NCBI RefSeq assembly: GCF_031085175.1
Contig: NZ_JAVHUY010000009.1
Span: 124,001-188,000, forward strand
Length of the DNA: 64,000 nucleotides
Direction of reading: 5' to 3'
Origin: Phytohabitans maris
Lineage (GTDB): Bacteria > Actinomycetota > Actinomycetes > Mycobacteriales > Micromonosporaceae
In this document: positions 32,367 through 39,537 of the stretch, one piece after another
Position numbering within the stretch: position 1 is the stretch's first letter
How the letters are laid out: every line of letters starts with the position of its first letter
Notes under the pieces: generated by a model
Told to the model about the DNA's origin: nothing
Database searches by the model: none
What the model saw: only the letters and a program-made list of their open reading frames with translations
Program-made: the position numbers and the translations under genes

Positions 32367-34697
32367 ATGGGTCAGTCCACCCACCGCTCCGACGGTGGTG
32401 TGTTGCCCGCAGAGGTGACGACCTTCGTGGGCCGCAGGCATGAGTTGGGCGAGGCGAGAAAGCTGCTCTCGTCCTCACGGCTGGTGACCCTCACCGGGCC
32501 CGGTGGCGTCGGCAAGACCCGCCTCGCGTTGCGCATCGCCGCCCAAGCCCGGCGCGCGTTCCCGGACGGCGTCGTGCTGGTCGAGCTGGCCGAGGTGCGG
32601 AGCGCGGAGCTCGTGCCGCACGCCGTCGCCCTCGCTCTCGGCTTCCGCGACGAGCCCTCCGGCTGGACCGCCGAGACCCTGGCCGAGCGGCTCGCGCAGC
32701 GGCACCTCCTGCTGGTCCTGGACAACTGCGAGCACCTCATCGTGCCGTGCGCCCTGCTGGTCCGGCGGATCCTCGCGCACGATCCCGAGGTCCACGTCCT
32801 GACCACGAGTCGCGAGGCGATGAAGATCGGCGGCGAGCACACCTACGCGGTCCCGCCGCTCCCGGTCCCGACCTGGGAGGTCGGCTCCCGGGCGGCTGAC
32901 CTGGTGCGGTACGACGGAGTCCAGCTGTTTCTCGACCGGGCCCGCGCCCGACTGCCGGGCTTCGTCATGACCGAGACGAACGCACCGCACGTGGCCCAGA
33001 TCTGCCAACGTCTCGACGGGATCCCGCTGGCGATCGAGCTGGCCGCCGACCGGGTGCGCGCCCTTCCGGTCGAGCAGATCAACGCCCGGCTCAGCTCCAG
33101 GCTCCGGCTCCTGACCACCGGTGACCGGAGCGCGTCGGCACGTCACCAGACCCTGCTCGCGTCGATCGCGTGGAGCTACGACCTGTGCGCCAAGCCCGAG
33201 CAGCTCCTGTGGGCGCGCCTGTCGGTGTTCCCGAGCAGCTTCGTCGTCTCCACGGTCGAGTCGGTCTGCGCCGGCAGTGGTCTGGCCGCCGACGACGTCG
33301 TCGACCTACTGACCGATCTGGTCGAGAAGTCGATCCTCGTCCGGGAGGACGACGCCGGCCCCGAGGCGAGATATCGGATGCTCGGGGCCATCCGCGAGTT
33401 CGGGCACGATCGGCTCGTCGAGTCCGGCGACCTCCACGCCGTCCGGGAGCGCCTCGTCGAGTGGTGCTCGAGGCTTGCGACCGGGTACCGCGAGGGCTGG
33501 TTCGGTCCCGGTCAGCGTGAGTGGTCGGACCGCCTGCGCACCGAGCACCAGACCGTCGCGTCCGCACTGCGCTTCGCGCTCGACGGCCGGGAGCCGGCGC
33601 AGGCCATGAGCATCGCGTCCGACCTCAACCTGTACTGGGTGACGGCTGGCCTGATGTCGGAGGGCAGGCACTGGCTCAGGCGCGGCGTCGAGGAGTCCGA
33701 GCCGGGGACTCCGGGGCGCGCCACGGCGCAGCGCTGGCTCGCGTACTTCTCCTTCTACCTGGGCGACGTGGGCGTCGTACCTCGGCTGCTCGCCGATGCT
33801 CGGGCCGAGCTCGGACCCACGCCGAGCCCCGCGGACCTCGCGTACCTGTACTTCGTCGAGGGGATGGCCGCGCTCACCGACAGCGACCCACATGGGGCAC
33901 AGGCTCCGCTCGACGAAGCGCTCCGCCTGTTCGCGTTGTGCGACGAGGTCGTCGGAAGAGCGCACGTCCTCCTCGGCTACGGCGTCACGCGGTGGCTGTG
34001 CGGGGATCTCGCCTCGGCGCAGGATCTGCTCCTGGAGTGCCTGTTCCTCACCGGCCAGCACGTCGAGAGCACGCTGCACTCGAGCGCACTCATGAACCTG
34101 GGCATGGTCATCTGGGATGCGGGTGAGGCGGCGGCAGCCGAGGCCATGGTGCTCGAAGCCCTCCGGCTCAAGGTGAACGACGAGGAAGAGCTCGGTCAGG
34201 CCATGTGCCTGGACGCGCTTGCCTGGTTCAGCGTCGCCGACGACCCGCGCCGCGGGGCGACCCTGGCCGGGTGTGCCGAGGCGGCGTGGCGGCGCAGCGG
34301 GTCCTCCATCGAGAGCGTGGGCGCGCTGCGCAAGTTTCGCGACGCCTCGCTCGAACAGCTGCGGGCCCGGCTCCCCGGACCCGTGCTCGCCTCCCTCATG
34401 GCGGCCGGTGCCGAGCTGTCGCCGACGCAGGCCCGCGACTACGCCATGCGCGTCCAGGACGGTGGCGACGGGCAGAAGGACCAGGCAGAGATGTTCCTGC
34501 CGCTGACCAAGCGCGAGTGGCAGGTCGCCCAGCGGGTCGCCGAGGGTCTGGGCAACCGGCAGATCGCGGGCCGGCTCGCGATCTCACCGCGCACGGTCGA
34601 CGCCCACGTGGCCCACATCCTCGAAAAGCTCGCCTTCGGCAGCCGCACCCAGGTGGCCGCCTGGGTGATCGAACGCCTCCGCGGGGCACGAGCCTGA
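32367..34697 (+). CDS. LuxR-type regulator with STAND (NB-ARC-like) ATPase
   Basis: A 776-residue regulator. The N-terminal NTPase has Walker A GPGGVGKTRLALRIA (about residues 45-60), Walker B HLLLVLDNCEHL and a TTSREAM sensor motif. A helical, TPR-like middle part follows (about 400-690). A C-terminal LuxR helix-turn-helix is formed by LTKREWQVAQRVAEGLGNRQ and IAGRLAISPRTVDAHVAHIL. Such proteins assemble upon ligand binding and activate promoters. Coding sequence continues in frame upstream to 31626, but that is antisense to the SGNH-like gene and has no family similarity, so ATG at 32367 is chosen. It may control the island together with the GntR pair. Confidence 0.88.
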   Translation: MGQSTHRSDGGVLPAEVTTFVGRRHELGEARKLLSSSRLVTLTGPGGVGKTRLALRIAAQARRAFPDGVVLVELAEVRSAELVPHAVALALGFRDEPSGWTAETLAERLAQRHLLLVLDNCEHLIVPCALLVRRILAHDPEVHVLTTSREAMKIGGEHTYAVPPLPVPTWEVGSRAADLVRYDGVQLFLDRARARLPGFVMTETNAPHVAQICQRLDGIPLAIELAADRVRALPVEQINARLSSRLRLLTTGDRSASARHQTLLASIAWSYDLCAKPEQLLWARLSVFPSSFVVSTVESVCAGSGLAADDVVDLLTDLVEKSILVREDDAGPEARYRMLGAIREFGHDRLVESGDLHAVRERLVEWCSRLATGYREGWFGPGQREWSDRLRTEHQTVASALRFALDGREPAQAMSIASDLNLYWVTAGLMSEGRHWLRRGVEESEPGTPGRATAQRWLAYFSFYLGDVGVVPRLLADARAELGPTPSPADLAYLYFVEGMAALTDSDPHGAQAPLDEALRLFALCDEVVGRAHVLLGYGVTRWLCGDLASAQDLLLECLFLTGQHVESTLHSSALMNLGMVIWDAGEAAAAEAMVLEALRLKVNDEEELGQAMCLDALAWFSVADDPRRGATLAGCAEAAWRRSGSSIESVGALRKFRDASLEQLRARLPGPVLASLMAAGAELSPTQARDYAMRVQDGGDGQKDQAEMFLPLTKREWQVAQRVAEGLGNRQIAGRLAISPRTVDAHVAHILEKLAFGSRTQVAAWVIERLRGARA

Positions 34698-34748
34698 CGG
34701 TCGACGCGACCGGTGCTGACCCGAGGTCAGACTCGCCCGCGCTTGTGA

Positions 34749-34768
34749 CATACGCTGTATAGCGCATG
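34749..34768 (+). promoter_or_regulatory. 20-bp palindrome upstream of GntR regulator 1
   Basis: CATACGCTGTATAGCGCATG matches its own reverse complement at 16 of 20 positions and lies 28 bp before the GntR start. The spacing and symmetry fit an autoregulatory operator for a dimeric GntR protein, but it differs from the TGAGATAYCATA motif elsewhere. Confidence 0.6.
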
Positions 34769-34796
34769 ACACGTGGAATCTGGAGGTAGGCGTTCG

Positions 34797-35486
34797 ATGA
34801 TCGAGCGGCCGGACAACCTGACCGACCTCGTCTTCGCGGCGATCCGACGGCGACTCGTCGAGGCGAGCCTGCCGCCGGGCAGCTCGGTCAGCGAGGCGAT
34901 GCTCTCCAAGGACCTGCAGGTCAGCAAGACCCCGGTCCGCGAGGCTCTGCTGCAGCTGCGCCACATCGGCCTGGTCGAGTCGACCGGACGTGGCCTTCGC
35001 GTCGTCGTTCCGACCGCCCGGATCATCCGTGATGCGTTCGAGATGCGGGCGGGCCTGGAGGCTGCCGCGGCGCGGTACGCCGCCGCTCGCGCCACCCGCG
35101 AGCAGAAGGCCGAGCTCGTGCGGCTCGCGCAGGCCTCCGTCGAGGTGGCGGACGACTTCGAGGCCTTCCGCGAAGCGGACACCACGTTTCACCTGGCGAT
35201 CGCGGCCGCCGCCGACAACGCGATGCTGCACAAGGCGGTGGGGGATGCGGTGGTGCTCACCCAGGTCCTGCGCCAGCGAGACGTCCACCTCGTGCGTGAC
35301 TTCGGTCCGGACGGAAAGGAGCACGCCAGCATCGCGCGGGCCCTCAAGTCCGGCGACGGGGCCACGGCCGCGGACCGGCTCTCCGGTCACATCCTGCGGA
35401 TCATGGAGCAGCTGCTGCAGGCCTTCGCGCAGGAGGCGGAGGGTGCGGCCGAGCTCCGCCCCTCAGGACTGCGCTCTCTGGTCTGA
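34797..35486 (+). CDS. GntR-family (FadR/FCD) transcriptional regulator 1
   Basis: A 229-residue regulator. The winged helix (residues 1-70) runs MIERPDNLTDLVFAAIRRRL, then PPGSSVSEAMLSKDLQVSK and TPVREALLQLRHIGLVE. The C-terminal FCD domain carries metal/ligand-type residues in FREADTTFHLAIAAAADNAM. Its N-terminus is nearly the same as that of the second GntR gene at 53875, so both probably recognise the same DNA. ATG at 34797 is used; a GGAGG lies 10 bases upstream. The 20-bp palindrome before it suggests autoregulation. It converges with the enoyl-CoA hydratase gene. Confidence 0.9.
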   Translation: MIERPDNLTDLVFAAIRRRLVEASLPPGSSVSEAMLSKDLQVSKTPVREALLQLRHIGLVESTGRGLRVVVPTARIIRDAFEMRAGLEAAAARYAAARATREQKAELVRLAQASVEVADDFEAFREADTTFHLAIAAAADNAMLHKAVGDAVVLTQVLRQRDVHLVRDFGPDGKEHASIARALKSGDGATAADRLSGHILRIMEQLLQAFAQEAEGAAELRPSGLRSLV

Positions 35487-35493
35487 GCGCCGC

Positions 35494-36417
35494 TCAGCGA
35501 AACCCTTCCGCGCGCGCCGGACCGTCACGCCACTCCAGCGCGGCCTTCAGCCCGCCCTCGCGGAGCCGCTGCGAGAAGTCCCGAGCACCGGGCCGCAGCG
35601 CTCCGCTCAGCGAGTGCATGGCCCACGCCTGGTTGAAGTGCGTCCGCATCCCCATGATCTCGTACGCCTGGTTCACGGACTCCTTGTTGGCGGCGAGCAG
35701 TGACGGCGCGATGTGGCTCATCGCTCGCAGCTCGCGCATCGTCCGCTCCTCCAGCTCGCCGGGCGGGAACGACTTCGCGACCCACCCCATGGCGGCCGCT
35801 TCGGCGCCGGTCACGCTGTTGCCGGTGAGCTGGAGGTACTTGGCCTGGGCCATGGTCATCTTCCAGGGGAAGTACGGGATGTCGGGCGAGGTCATACCGC
35901 GCATGGGTGGGTAGCCGATCTGGGCGTCGTCGGCGACGAAGGCGATGTCGCACAGCGACATCAGCTCGGTCCCGCCGGCCAGGCAGTGGCCGTGCACCAT
36001 GGCCACCACGGGCTTCAGTAGCTCCCACACGTTCATCCAGTCCCGCAGGCAGCTGCGGGCCCACTGGTCGGTCCAGCCGTCGAACTCCTCGGCGTCGATC
36101 CACCGTTCCGGACGGGTTCCGTCGTCCCAATAGGACTTCGCCGCCGGCGTGCCGCCCGCCGCTTCGGGTCGCGGGGCAGCCGACAGGGCGTAGCCGCCGG
36201 AGAACGACGGTCCGTTGGCCCGGATGAGGATGACGGTGACGTCGTCGTCGCTTTCGGCGGTCCGCAGCGCGTCGATGATCTCGCGGCGCATCCGGAAGGT
36301 CAGCGCGTTCCGTCGCGCCGGCTGGTTCAAGGTCACCGTGGCGATCCGGTTTTCGACGGAGTAGCGGATCTCCTGGTACTCCGCTGGGAGTTCGCCGGCC
36401 TCGGACGCTGTCGTCAT
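35494..36417 (-). CDS. Enoyl-CoA hydratase/isomerase family protein
   Basis: A 307-residue crotonase-fold protein. The oxyanion-hole segments are NGPSFSGGYAL and VHGHCLAGGTELMSLCDIAF, and the IGYPPMRGM stretch follows. An insert (SYWDDGTRPERWIDAEEFDG) makes it longer than typical hydratases (about 260). I do not see the two usual catalytic Glu residues in standard places, so isomerase, hydrolase or C-C cleavage are possible. It is coupled to the acyl-CoA ligase gene (ATGA overlap 36417-36414) and is the last gene of the Liv-type transporter operon. The ribosome site GAGGAG precedes its ATG. Confidence 0.83.
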   Translation of the reverse strand: MTTASEAGELPAEYQEIRYSVENRIATVTLNQPARRNALTFRMRREIIDALRTAESDDDVTVILIRANGPSFSGGYALSAAPRPEAAGGTPAAKSYWDDGTRPERWIDAEEFDGWTDQWARSCLRDWMNVWELLKPVVAMVHGHCLAGGTELMSLCDIAFVADDAQIGYPPMRGMTSPDIPYFPWKMTMAQAKYLQLTGNSVTGAEAAAMGWVAKSFPPGELEERTMRELRAMSHIAPSLLAANKESVNQAYEIMGMRTHFNQAWAMHSLSGALRPGARDFSQRLREGGLKAALEWRDGPARAEGFR

Positions 36418-38168
36418 AGCTGCTCCTCAAGTGCTGGGTCTGCTTGAAGCCGGGCCCGGAGTTCGGACTTGAGCACCTTTCCGGTCGGGTTGCGCGGAAG
36501 GGGGCCGGTCAGGATGACCACCGCGGACGGCACCTTGTAGGCCGCCGCCCGCTGCGCCACCTGGCGCTGGAGGTCTGCCGAGGTGACCGCCGACCCGAGG
36601 CGCACGTGTACCGCCGCGGCCACCTCTTCGCCGAGGATGTCGTGTGGGATGCCGAAGACCGCGACGTCGACCACGTCCGGGTGGGTCGCGAGAAGCCCTT
36701 CCACCTCCGCGCAGTAGACGTTCTCGCCGCCGCGCAGGACAACGTCCTTGATCCGGTCGACGATCCGAAGAAACCCTTCGTCGTCGACGGTCACCAGGTC
36801 GCCGGTCGCAAACCAGCCCTGGGCGTTGTGGAAGGGGTCGCTCGGCCGATTCCAGTAGCCCTTCGCCAGGGTGGCGCCCCGCAGCCACGCCTCACCGACC
36901 TCGCCCGGACCGGCGTCGGACCCGTCGGCGGCGACCACACGCACCTGGCAGACGGGGAAGGGCCGCCCGGCGGCGTCCGGCCGTTCGAAGAAGTCGGACG
37001 ACGCGATGCCCACCATGGCACCGGTGGTCTCGGTGAGTCCGTATCCGGTGCTGGCCAGGACGCCTCGCGCGAACTGCTGCCCGATCCGCTGGATCTGGTT
37101 GCCGGGAGTGGGTGCGCCGCCGGTTCCGATCTGGCGAAGGGTGGGCAGCGTCGTGCCCGCCGCCTCGGCCTCGTCGAGCAGCTGCCGCACCATCGTCGGG
37201 ACGCCCGCGAAGCCGTCGAGGCCGAGCGTGTCGATGAGGGCGACCGCCTTGCGGGCGTCCCACCTGCGCATGAACACCAGGTGGTGTCCGCGCGAAGCGG
37301 CGACATAGAGCTTTGGGAGGTTGGAGATGTGAAACAGCGGGCCGCCGACGAGGGCCTGCGACGGGCTGCGCACCGGTCGGACCGGCTCCGAGCGGGCCCG
37401 GTTCACGGCCGCGTGGAGGGCACCCTGGTAGAGGATGTTCATCAGTGCGGTGGTGTGCGCTCGATGCGTGGCCACGACACCCTTGGGCTGGCCGGTCGTG
37501 CCGGAGGTGTACATGATCGTGGCATCGTCGTCAGGGGCGATCGCGGCGGCGGGTGCGCCGGCGTCTGCGCGGGGCCCGGCCGCGACCTCGTGCCAAGCCA
37601 GGTCACCCGAGCGCGCCTCCGATTCGACTTCGACCACCGTGCGGAGCACCGGCAGACCGGAGCGCTGTGCGCCGACGAGCCGCGCGCGCTCCCCGTCGGC
37701 GAACAGCACGGTGGCGCCGCAGTCCGCCAGCACGTAGGCGAGCTCCTCGCCGTTCCACCAGGAGTTGAGCGGCACGGCGACGGCCCCGACGCTGGTCGCG
37801 GCCGCGAAGGCAAGGGCCCACTCCGGGTAGTTGCGCATGGCGACGGCGACCCGGTCGCCCGGGCGGACCCCGAGGTCGCCGACCAGACTCCCGGCGACCC
37901 GACCCACCACGTCGGCGTACTGCGACCACGTGACCGTGCGGCCCTCGTAGGAGAGAGCCGGGGTGTCGCCCCAGGACGCGGCTCGTCCGAACACCTCCGC
38001 CAGCGTCGAGGGCGCGTTCCGGTAGACCGTCACCGGCTCGCCACGCACCTGCACCACCGAGGTCTCGAAGTCGGCACCGGTCGCCACCAACGCGGCCTCG
38101 ATCGCGGTGCGCGACAGCTCCTCGCCGGTGCCGATGGCGATGCTCTCGGAAATAAGCGTGCTCCTCAC
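36414..38168 (-). CDS. AMP-dependent acyl-CoA synthetase
   Basis: A 584-residue adenylate-forming ligase. The P-loop IMYTSGTTGQPKGVV, the STGYGLTETTGAMVG motif, the hinge FATGDLVTVDDEGFLRIVDRIKD and the C-terminal lysine in NPTGKVLKSELR are all intact. It activates a carboxylic acid to its CoA ester via the acyl-adenylate. It belongs to the operon encoding the Liv-type transporter and flavin reductase, so its substrate is plausibly what that transporter brings in or an early oxidation product. GTG at 38168 is used, with no strong ribosome site; this start is the least certain part. Confidence 0.9.
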   Translation of the reverse strand: MRSTLISESIAIGTGEELSRTAIEAALVATGADFETSVVQVRGEPVTVYRNAPSTLAEVFGRAASWGDTPALSYEGRTVTWSQYADVVGRVAGSLVGDLGVRPGDRVAVAMRNYPEWALAFAAATSVGAVAVPLNSWWNGEELAYVLADCGATVLFADGERARLVGAQRSGLPVLRTVVEVESEARSGDLAWHEVAAGPRADAGAPAAAIAPDDDATIMYTSGTTGQPKGVVATHRAHTTALMNILYQGALHAAVNRARSEPVRPVRSPSQALVGGPLFHISNLPKLYVAASRGHHLVFMRRWDARKAVALIDTLGLDGFAGVPTMVRQLLDEAEAAGTTLPTLRQIGTGGAPTPGNQIQRIGQQFARGVLASTGYGLTETTGAMVGIASSDFFERPDAAGRPFPVCQVRVVAADGSDAGPGEVGEAWLRGATLAKGYWNRPSDPFHNAQGWFATGDLVTVDDEGFLRIVDRIKDVVLRGGENVYCAEVEGLLATHPDVVDVAVFGIPHDILGEEVAAAVHVRLGSAVTSADLQRQVAQRAAAYKVPSAVVILTGPLPRNPTGKVLKSELRARLQADPALEEQL

Positions 38169-38251
38169 TCGTGGTCGGGTCGCCGCTCAGACTTCCGCGG
38201 ACGTCTCGATCGGGCCACACTTCGGTTCCGGGGGGCTGAACGACCGCACAT

Positions 38252-38785
38252 TCAGGTGATGTCGGCCTCACCGAGCGGGCTGAGCGTCACGAAGGCGCTC
38301 TCGTGGAACACCAGCGGCGGGACGTCGTACGACAGGCTGAGCGCACGGATCCGGAGCAGGACCATGGTGTGGTCTCCGGCCGGCGTCTCGCTCTCGGGGA
38401 CGCAGTCGAACCTCGACACCGAGTTGGCGAGGAAGACGGCGCCGCCGTCGGTGAGGTTGCCGAGATCGATGCCGGTGAACCGGTTCCCCTCCCGTGCCGC
38501 CAGTTGCCGAGCCTCGATCTGCTGGTCGGAGGCGAGCACACTGACCCCCAGCGAGGGGAGCTCACGGAGTACCGCCCACGTGCGCGAGCTGTTCTGGATC
38601 GCGACGCCGATCAGTGGCGGGTCGAGCGAGACCGGGATGAAGGCACTGATGGCCATCCCGACCGTCTCGCCCTCCGGCGTCGTGCCGCACAGCGCCACGA
38701 CGCCGCTTGGAAAGGTGCCGAACACCCGACGAAGAACCTCGGCCGTCGGATCGGTGTCGTTGATGTACGGCGTATCCCGGGTCAT
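38252..38785 (-). CDS. Flavin reductase (HpaC-like), partner of an LLM monooxygenase
   Basis: A 177-residue flavin reductase domain protein: RRVFGTFPSGVVALCG, then SAFIPVSLDPPLIGVAIQNSS (FMN-binding strand), GVSVLASDQQIEARQLA and AREGNRFTGIDL are family blocks. It supplies reduced FMN or FAD to a separate oxygenase. The nearest candidate oxygenases in the window are the LLM proteins at 47971 and 49335, in other operons. It lies 11 bp after livF and 83 bp before the acyl-CoA ligase gene, so it is probably co-transcribed with the transporter. Confidence 0.88.
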   Translation of the reverse strand: MTRDTPYINDTDPTAEVLRRVFGTFPSGVVALCGTTPEGETVGMAISAFIPVSLDPPLIGVAIQNSSRTWAVLRELPSLGVSVLASDQQIEARQLAAREGNRFTGIDLGNLTDGGAVFLANSVSRFDCVPESETPAGDHTMVLLRIRALSLSYDVPPLVFHESAFVTLSPLGEADIT

Positions 38786-38796
38786 GTCTCAACTCC

Positions 38797-39537
38797 TCAC
38801 ACCAGGCCCTCGGCAACGGCCGAGTCGATGCTGGCCTTGTCGCCCAGATAGCTCGCCTCCAGCAGTTCCGCGTCGCGCCGCAGATCGGTCGCGGTGCCCG
38901 AGGCGACCACAGAGCCGTGGGCCATCACGTACCCGCGGTCGGCGACCGTCAGGGCGGCAAGGATGTGCTGCTCGACGAGGAGCACGCCCATCCCACGCTC
39001 GTCGGCGATGCCGCGGACGATCGGGAGGAGCCGTTCGACGACGATCGGGGCCAGGCCCAGGCTCATCTCGTCGAGAAGGATCACTTGCGGATCCGCGACC
39101 AGCGCGCCGGCGAGCGCCAGCATCTGCTGCTCACCACCGGAGAGCAGTCCAGCGCGCCTTCCCATCAGATCCGCGAGCACCGGGAAGTGGCCGAGAACGT
39201 CGTCGATGGAGACCCTCGACCGGCGGTGCCGGCGCAAGCGGAGATTCTCCGCCACCGTGAGCCGGTAGAAGAGCCCGCGCCCCTCCGGTACGAGGGCGAG
39301 CCCGCGGCGCGCCACGATGTGCGCGGCCGCGGGTGCCGGCTTGCCGCCGACACGGACCGAGCCACCCAACCGCGGGAGGGCACCGGCGATCGTCAGCAGG
39401 CTTGTCGTCTTGCCGGCACCGTTGGCTCCCAGGAGGCACACGACCTCACCGGCGCAGACGGTCAGGTCGAGGTCACGAACCACGGGAAGCCTCCCGTAGC
39501 CACACGTGAGGCCCTGGGTTTCGACGAGCACGGTCAC
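38797..39537 (-). CDS. livF: Branched-chain amino acid-type ABC transporter ATPase (LivF-like)
   Basis: A 246-residue ATPase. Walker A LLGANGAGKTTSLLTIAG, signature LLSGGEQQMLALAGALV, Walker B VILLDEMSLGLAP and the switch LLVEQH are intact; RGLALVPEGRGLFYRLTV is the LivF-type Q-loop region. GTG at 39537 overlaps the stop of the fused LivHMG gene (GTGA). The system imports amino acids in well-studied cases; in catabolic islands the same class takes up aromatic or aliphatic acids and amides, so the ligand is open. Confidence 0.9.
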   Translation of the reverse strand: MTVLVETQGLTCGYGRLPVVRDLDLTVCAGEVVCLLGANGAGKTTSLLTIAGALPRLGGSVRVGGKPAPAAAHIVARRGLALVPEGRGLFYRLTVAENLRLRRHRRSRVSIDDVLGHFPVLADLMGRRAGLLSGGEQQMLALAGALVADPQVILLDEMSLGLAPIVVERLLPIVRGIADERGMGVLLVEQHILAALTVADRGYVMAHGSVVASGTATDLRRDAELLEASYLGDKASIDSAVAEGLV

